Shown here in pieces: positions 6,601 to 11,326 of a DNA stretch of 11,326 bases. The notes under the pieces were generated by a model. It was not told where the DNA came from. It was given only the letters and a program-made list of their open reading frames with translations, and made no database searches. Both the position numbers and the translations under genes were made by a program. Source of the stretch: an uncultured Lachnospiraceae bacterium (GTDB lineage: Bacteria; Bacillota; Clostridia; Lachnospirales; Lachnospiraceae); the NCBI GenBank assembly GCA_910584325.1, contig CAJTZH010000085.1, forward strand, positions 1-11,326, given 5' to 3'. The stretch's first letter is position 1. Every line of letters starts with the position of its first letter.

Positions 6601-7770
6601 ATGGAAATCAGACAGGCAGAGATGCTGAATCATTTTGAGACCGGGATTTTCGCAGCTCTCGATGAAAAAAAAGAAGAGATGATGAAATCCGGGAAAAAGG
6701 TGTATAACTTATCGGTCGGAACGCCGGATTTTAAACCGCAGCAGCATATTGTGGACGCGCTGGTGGAAGCGGCAAAGGACCCGTCGCAGTATGTTTACGC
6801 GCTGAGAGACCTGCCGGAGCTTTTGGAGGCGGTCAGAGAGTATTATCTGGAGCGGTTCGGGGTAGAAGTAGAGACGGACGAGATTACGTCCATTCACGGT
6901 TCGCAGGAAGGAATCGGGCATATCGGAATGGCTTTGACAAGCCCCGGCGACGCGGCGATTATCCCCAATCCGGGTTACCCGATTTTTGAGGCAGGCGCGT
7001 ATCTGGGCGGCGCGGAATTATATTTTTATCCGCTGAAAGCAGAGAATCAATATCTGCCGGAATTTGATAAGATTCCGGAAAATGTGGCGCGCAACGCGAA
7101 GTTTATGATACTTTCCTATCCGTATAATCCAGTCTGTGCTGTGGGAACGCCGCAAATGTACCGGGAGGCGATTGCGTTTGCGAAGAAATATAATGTTATC
7201 ATTATTCATGATAACGCTTATTCGGATATTATTTATGACGGTGCGGAAGGCGGTTCTTTCCTTTCTTATGAAGGGGCGAAGGAAGTCGGCGTTGAGTGTT
7301 TTTCTCTTTCTAAGTCATTTAATGTAACGGGATGCAGAATTTCGTTTGTTGTCGGAAATAAGCAGGTAATTGATGCGATTAAGCTTCTCCGGTCTCAGAT
7401 TGATTTCGGAATGTTCCTTCCGATTCAGAAAGCGGCGATTGCCGCGCTTCGTGGACCGAGAGACGCGGTAAAGGCGCAGTGCGCGGAATATCAGAAGAGA
7501 CGCGACGCGCTGTGCGGCGGGTTTCGAAAAATCGGCTGGGATGTGCCGGACAGCAAAGGAACGATGTTTGCCTGGGCGCCGATTCCACCGAAGTTTCAGA
7601 CTTCCGAAGAATTTTGTATGGCGCTGATGGAGCAGACGGGCGTGATTTGTACGCCTGGTCATTCGTTCGGTTCGCTAGGAGAGGGGTATGTCCGGTTTGC
7701 GCTGGTACTGCCGGTGGAAGTCATTGAAGAATTGATAGAAGTTGTGGATAAGAGCGGGATTTTAAGATAG
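6601..7770 (+). CDS. PLP-dependent class I/II aminotransferase (LL-diaminopimelate aminotransferase-like)
   Basis: This 389-residue cytoplasmic enzyme is a fold-type I PLP aminotransferase of normal length. K238 in SLSKSFNVTGCR is the Schiff-base lysine. D204 and Y207 in IIHDNAYSDI should contact the pyridine nitrogen and O3', N176 in SYPYNPV matches the conserved Asn, and R365 in YVRFALV should bind the substrate carboxylate. Overall layout (VGTPDFKP, HGSQEGIGH, PNPGYPIFEAGA) is closest to the DapL/alanine aminotransferase group, but the usual YPNNPTG motif reads YPYNPVC, so the substrate cannot be fixed; transfer between an amino acid and 2-oxoglutarate or pyruvate is expected. AGGAG (6587-6591) stands 9 bases before the ATG. 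It follows the chemoreceptor by 24 bases with no terminator, suggesting co-transcription, and has a terminator-like hairpin after it. No lysine or other amino-acid pathway genes adjoin it. Confidence 0.88.
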   Translation: MEIRQAEMLNHFETGIFAALDEKKEEMMKSGKKVYNLSVGTPDFKPQQHIVDALVEAAKDPSQYVYALRDLPELLEAVREYYLERFGVEVETDEITSIHGSQEGIGHIGMALTSPGDAAIIPNPGYPIFEAGAYLGGAELYFYPLKAENQYLPEFDKIPENVARNAKFMILSYPYNPVCAVGTPQMYREAIAFAKKYNVIIIHDNAYSDIIYDGAEGGSFLSYEGAKEVGVECFSLSKSFNVTGCRISFVVGNKQVIDAIKLLRSQIDFGMFLPIQKAAIAALRGPRDAVKAQCAEYQKRRDALCGGFRKIGWDVPDSKGTMFAWAPIPPKFQTSEEFCMALMEQTGVICTPGHSFGSLGEGYVRFALVLPVEVIEELIEVVDKSGILR

Positions 7771-7786
7771 GATAAAGCAGTGCGAA

Positions 7787-7810
7787 GAGGCACCCTTTGA
7801 CGGGTGCTTT
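7787..7810 (+). terminator. Probable terminator after the aminotransferase gene
   Basis: GCACCC (7790-7795) pairs with GGGTGC (7802-7807) around a 6-base loop. The stem can extend by G-T, A-T and G-T pairs (7787-7789 with 7808-7810), which uses up the three T residues after it. The T-run is therefore poor, so termination may be partial. Confidence 0.6.
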
Positions 7811-7855
7811 CATTGCGTAATAGAGAGTAATGAACGGGAAAGGTAAGAAAAAACC

Positions 7856-9463
7856 ATGAAAAAAACACAGATAAAGTTTGATAAGGAGCTTTTATATCTT
7901 ATACCTACGGCAGCATGGATTCTTGTGATGACGCTGATGAATTATTTTTGTGCTTCCCATATCCTGAATTCTGACATATCGGCAGAACTGGTTCTGGCAA
8001 AAGAACTTTCCGATTCCAACAAATTATTTACGACGCAGTGGTTTTATTCTACTGAAATTCGTGTTTTATATACCCAGATTGTCTCGCTGTTTTTGTTTAA
8101 AATAGTGCACTCATGGAATCTTGTGCGCACGCTGACAAATTTTATTTTTTTCGCGGCTCTGCTCGGTTCATATTTGTTTGCAGTCAAACCGCTGCATTTA
8201 AAGAAACGCAGTGTGTATCTTTCTTCTTTGTTTTTATTTATACCGTATTCCATCCAGTATCTTTATATCGTACATATCGGTAATTCCTACATACCGCATT
8301 TTATCATTGTATTTGTCTGTGTGGGGCTGTTTGTCCGGCTGACACAGCAGAGGAAGAAAACGACGCTGCTGCTTTTTATTGCGTGGAGTTTTTATGCGGG
8401 ATTATGCGGCATCCGGTTTGCGGTCATTTATGCGATTCCGGTTGTTCTTGCTGCCATTCTGGAAATTGTCGTTGAAAACGGATGTGGAACCGGTACGTTG
8501 TTTGACAGAAATTTATGGAAACGTCCGGGGGTTTATTTGTCGCTTATCGGTTTTTTCACATTCGCCGCAGGTCTTTTTATCAATATGTTTGTGTTTACAA
8601 GGTTTATCGTCGTGGGAGAAACAAATGATTTGCTGATGAACATTTTAAACGACAGCGGTGTCATTGCCAGGCTTGATTTTATTATTACGGGTCTTTTAAG
8701 TCTGTTCGGGTATTATGATTTTGAAAATCTGATGTCGCGGGGCGGCATCGCATCGGTTGCGGCAGTTGTTATTGCCGCCGCTCTGACTGTTATCTGTATT
8801 ACGCTTGTGAAGCATTATACAAAGCTTACGGCATTATGCAGATTTTATGTAATGCTTTTTTTTACGGCGCTTTTTACGAATACGTTTCTGTTTGTGTTTG
8901 TTGCGGGGACCTATGTTCCGCGCTATTTCATTCCAATGATGATATTGATTGCGCCGTGTATCGCCGTCTATCTGGATACCGCGGCGTTCATGCGGCTTGA
9001 TTTTCATAAGCTCGTCGCAATTTTTCTGGCGGCGGCAATGAATATCAGCGGAATTGCGGCATGTTTGTGGTGCGCGCAGACGGATTTAAACGCGCCTTTT
9101 AAGGAAGTGGTAAATTTTTTGGAGGAGGAGCATTTGAATTTCGGTCTGAGTACATTCTGGAATACGGGTGTGCCGAATGAGCTTTCTGACGGGTATGTGG
9201 AACTTGTTACGGTGCGGGAAGACGATATAACAAAAATGTACGGGTGGCTTACGGCGAAACGGTATCTTCACGCCGAGACATGGAATAATATCAGTAATGA
9301 GCGTATTTTCTTTTTGATAGATGATGATATTTATGAAATGAACAAGCATCTTCAGATGGTTCTTGACGGGGAATGTATTTACGAAGAAAACGGTTATAAG
9401 ATTCTGGTGTACGATAAGGAGTATTTTATCGATACATACGGAAATCAGTATTTTATAGAGTAA
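7856..9463 (+). CDS. Polytopic membrane protein, GT-C-fold glycosyltransferase-like
   Basis: The 535-residue protein starts with one cytoplasmic stretch, has about 11-13 predicted membrane helices between residues 12 and 406, and ends in a soluble domain of about 130 residues. The long first outer loop carries D40 and E44 (NSDISAELVLAKELS), where GT-C enzymes of the PMT/ArnT type keep their catalytic acid. YVPRYFIP (353-360) near the penultimate helix and a C-terminal stretch with TFWNTG...ELSDG also recall that group. The predicted role is transfer of a sugar from a lipid-linked donor to an acceptor outside the membrane. This is inference from topology and scattered motifs; donor and acceptor are unknown, and a non-enzymatic membrane protein is possible. 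The ribosome site is weak (AAAGG at 7839-7843, 12 bases before the ATG). The MATE exporter starts 15 bases after its stop, so the two are probably co-transcribed. Confidence 0.6.
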   Translation: MKKTQIKFDKELLYLIPTAAWILVMTLMNYFCASHILNSDISAELVLAKELSDSNKLFTTQWFYSTEIRVLYTQIVSLFLFKIVHSWNLVRTLTNFIFFAALLGSYLFAVKPLHLKKRSVYLSSLFLFIPYSIQYLYIVHIGNSYIPHFIIVFVCVGLFVRLTQQRKKTTLLLFIAWSFYAGLCGIRFAVIYAIPVVLAAILEIVVENGCGTGTLFDRNLWKRPGVYLSLIGFFTFAAGLFINMFVFTRFIVVGETNDLLMNILNDSGVIARLDFIITGLLSLFGYYDFENLMSRGGIASVAAVVIAAALTVICITLVKHYTKLTALCRFYVMLFFTALFTNTFLFVFVAGTYVPRYFIPMMILIAPCIAVYLDTAAFMRLDFHKLVAIFLAAAMNISGIAACLWCAQTDLNAPFKEVVNFLEEEHLNFGLSTFWNTGVPNELSDGYVELVTVREDDITKMYGWLTAKRYLHAETWNNISNERIFFLIDDDIYEMNKHLQMVLDGECIYEENGYKILVYDKEYFIDTYGNQYFIE

Positions 9464-9478
9464 GAAAGGCGGATAAGG

Positions 9479-10870
9479 ATGATGGAAAAAGAAAATAAAC
9501 TGGCGGTGATGCCGGTAGGGAAACTTTTGTTTTCTCTTGCCGTGCCTGCCATTGCGGCGCAGATTGTGAATCTGCTATATAATATGATTGACAGAATTTA
9601 TATCGGACATATCAAGGACGTGGGGACGACTGCGCTGACAGGCGTGGGCGTAACATTGCCGGTCCTTATGCTGGTGGCGGCGTTTGCGGCGCTGGTCGGT
9701 TTTGGCGGTGCGCCAAGAGCGGCAATCGCCATGGGAAAGGGAAACAATGAAGACGCGGAAAAAATTTTGGGAAACTGTGTGGGCATGATTGTTTTGATTT
9801 CCATCATTCTGACGGTGGTATTTTCCTTATTTTCCACGGAAATTCTTTATGCGTTCGGCGCGAGTGACGATACGATTGTCTACGCGCGCCAGTATATGAA
9901 GATTTATGTGCTGGGGACGATTTTTGTGCAGATTACAACAGGACTCAATGCGTTTATTACATCACAGGGGTTTGCTTCGGTAGGTATGAAGACGGTAATG
10001 ATTGGCGCCGGGTTAAATATTGTACTGGACCCGCTGTTTATTTTCGGATTTCATATGGGTGTTCAGGGCGCGGCGCTTGCAACCGTTTTGTCGCAGGCAG
10101 TTTCCGCAGTCTGGGTTTTGTGCTTTTTGTGTGGAAAGAAGACGATTCTGCATGTCAGATGGCAGAATTTAAAAATCAGTCCTGCCGTTATCGGACCGGT
10201 GCTGGCGCTTGGTGTTTCGCCGTTTATTATGCAGGCTACGGAAAGTCTGCTGTCGATATGTTTTAATACGTCTCTTGGCAAATACGGCGGCGATATCGCA
10301 GTCGGTTCGATGACGATTCTTGCCAGTGTCATGCAGACGGCGATGATGCCGATTCAGGGGCTTGCGCAGGGAATGCAGCCAATTGTAAGTTTCAATTATG
10401 GAGCGAAGCAGTTTCACCGTGTGAAAAAAGCGTTTTTGCTTACGCTTAGGAGCTGCCTGATTTATACGTTTGCGATGTGGCTCGTTGCCATGCTTTTTCC
10501 GAATGTGCTTGCGTCCATTTTTACGACGGATACTGAGCTGATTGCGTATACTTCATGGGCGCTGCGGATTTATATGGCGGCCTGCTGCATTTTCGGCGCG
10601 CAGATTGCCTGCCAGCAGACATTTGTTGCGCTTGGAAAAGCAGTTCACTCTCTGTTTCTGGCGGTGCTGCGCAAGATTATTTTGTTAATTCCGATGATTT
10701 ATATTTTACCGCGCTTTTTTGAGGATAAGGTTTTCGCCGTATTTCTGGCGGAACCGGTTTCTGATACGCTTGCGGTGATTACTACGGTGACGCTGTTTTT
10801 CGCGACGGCGTGGAAGATGATAAAAAACGGGGAGAAGGAAAGTCAGGAAAGGGAGATGGCGAACGTATGA
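9479..10870 (+). CDS. MATE-family multidrug/cation-coupled efflux transporter
   Basis: The 463-residue protein has twelve predicted membrane helices in two six-helix halves, the standard MATE length and layout. Family features include NMIDRIYIGH (35-44) in the first helix, LDPLFIFGFHMGVQGAALAT (183-202) at the end of the first half, GLAQGMQPIVSFNYGAKQF (294-312) in the second half, and AEPVSD (424-429) near the last helix. Such proteins sit in the cytoplasmic membrane and export organic, often cationic, compounds in exchange for Na+ or H+; the substrate cannot be read from sequence. Two ATG codons stand in tandem, and the first (9479) is chosen because AGAAAGG ends 9 bases before it. It lies 15 bases after the GT-C-like gene, and its TGA overlaps the ATG of the next gene, so the three probably form one transcript with the last two translationally coupled. 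It is not classified below family level. Confidence 0.92.
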   Translation: MMEKENKLAVMPVGKLLFSLAVPAIAAQIVNLLYNMIDRIYIGHIKDVGTTALTGVGVTLPVLMLVAAFAALVGFGGAPRAAIAMGKGNNEDAEKILGNCVGMIVLISIILTVVFSLFSTEILYAFGASDDTIVYARQYMKIYVLGTIFVQITTGLNAFITSQGFASVGMKTVMIGAGLNIVLDPLFIFGFHMGVQGAALATVLSQAVSAVWVLCFLCGKKTILHVRWQNLKISPAVIGPVLALGVSPFIMQATESLLSICFNTSLGKYGGDIAVGSMTILASVMQTAMMPIQGLAQGMQPIVSFNYGAKQFHRVKKAFLLTLRSCLIYTFAMWLVAMLFPNVLASIFTTDTELIAYTSWALRIYMAACCIFGAQIACQQTFVALGKAVHSLFLAVLRKIILLIPMIYILPRFFEDKVFAVFLAEPVSDTLAVITTVTLFFATAWKMIKNGEKESQEREMANV

Positions 10871-11326
10871 AGCTTGTGACATATGTAACGGATCAAAAAG
10901 AAAGAGTAGGTGTTATCGGCAGAGACGAACAGTATGTGTATCCTGTGCGTCTGGCGGGAATGGAATATGATTCGATGCTTGAGCTGATTGACGGAATCAG
11001 CAGAGCAGAGATGGAACGCCTTGCCGCGCTGGCAAATGAAAGCAACGATAAAGCGGAGCGGGCAGAAGGCGCAGTTCCAATGTCGGAGGTGGTTTTAAAA
11101 GCGCCGATTCCGCATCCAAGACAGGACGTTATCTGTCTTGGTATTAATTATATGGCGCATGCCGAGGAATCGGCACGATATAAGGAGGAAGCGTTTGGAG
11201 GCGAACGTCTGTATGCCGTTTATTTTTCGAAGAGAGTGAATGAGGCGGTAGCGCCGGGCGGGGAAATTTGTTCCCATGAAGGTCTGGTGGACAGTCTTGA
11301 TTATGACTGTGAACTTGCCGTGAGTA
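10867..11326 (+). CDS. Fumarylacetoacetate hydrolase family enzyme (3' partial)
   Basis: Only the first 153 codons are in the window and the frame is open at the right edge. The N-terminal part (MKLVTYVTDQKERVGVIG) matches the small N-terminal domain seen in this family. KAPIPHPRQDVICLGINYMAHAEES (78-102) then leads into the FAH fold, with H98 and E100, and the metal-site segment DYDCELAV (145-152) begins just before the edge. Members cleave or decarboxylate 2-oxo or 1,3-dicarbonyl acids using Mg2+ or Mn2+ (fumarylpyruvate hydrolase, oxaloacetate decarboxylase, 2-hydroxyhepta-diene-dioate isomerase); the exact reaction cannot be told here. The usual metal pair is E-x-E; here it reads D147-x-E149. 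The ATG overlaps the MATE stop by four bases (ATGA), and GGGAG (10851-10855) lies 11 bases upstream inside the MATE gene. Confidence 0.85.
   Translation, partial: MKLVTYVTDQKERVGVIGRDEQYVYPVRLAGMEYDSMLELIDGISRAEMERLAALANESNDKAERAEGAVPMSEVVLKAPIPHPRQDVICLGINYMAHAEESARYKEEAFGGERLYAVYFSKRVNEAVAPGGEICSHEGLVDSLDYDCELAVS

Noticed and set aside
7797..7823. TTGACG inside the terminator loop as a -35 box for the GT-C-like gene
   Set aside because: The best -10 candidate, TAATAG, is only 15 bases away and no better match follows at 16-18 bases, so a promoter here is not supported.

Overview
The window looks like chromosomal DNA from a low-to-mid GC Gram-positive bacterium, most likely class Clostridia and probably Lachnospiraceae. 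The reasons are strong GGAGG Shine-Dalgarno sites before most genes, TTGACN/TATAAT-type promoters with extended -10 elements, and the protein styles: a soluble GAF/PAS hybrid kinase, a six-TM chemoreceptor, and a long Si-type citrate synthase. This placement is inference; there is no rRNA or other marker gene here. All recognisable genes lie on the + strand, and no mobile element, CRISPR array, tRNA or rRNA was seen.

Layout. The first ~800 bases are visibly more AT-rich than the rest. They hold the tail of a membrane protein (3-137) and a small three-TM VanZ-like protein (264-668). Next is a stand-alone citrate synthase (804-2192) closed by a rho-independent terminator. A hybrid sensor kinase/response regulator (2330-4912) follows, with its own extended -10 promoter starting immediately after that terminator. 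A 173-base gap then carries a 10-bp direct repeat and a second extended -10 promoter. This promoter drives a six-TM methyl-accepting chemotaxis protein (5086-6576) and, 24 bases further on with no terminator between, a PLP-dependent aminotransferase (6601-7770), which ends in a short terminator-like hairpin. The last block is a tight run: a polytopic membrane protein resembling GT-C glycosyltransferases (7856-9463), a MATE-family exporter (9479-10870), and the start of a fumarylacetoacetate-hydrolase-family enzyme (10867 to beyond the edge) whose ATG overlaps the exporter's stop codon.

How the genes fit together. Three transcription units can be argued: citrate synthase alone; chemoreceptor plus aminotransferase; and GT-C-like protein, MATE and FAH. 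The hybrid kinase has a promoter but no obvious terminator, so readthrough into the chemoreceptor is possible. No output regulator or HPt protein for the kinase, and no che genes for the receptor, are present, so both must work with partners elsewhere. Most genes belong to known families. I found no convincing new multi-gene system; the main leads are the receptor/aminotransferase pairing, the repeat upstream of it, and the coupled MATE/FAH pair. For four genes the longest open frame starts too early, and the Shine-Dalgarno site or promoter indicates a later start; the starts given here reflect that.
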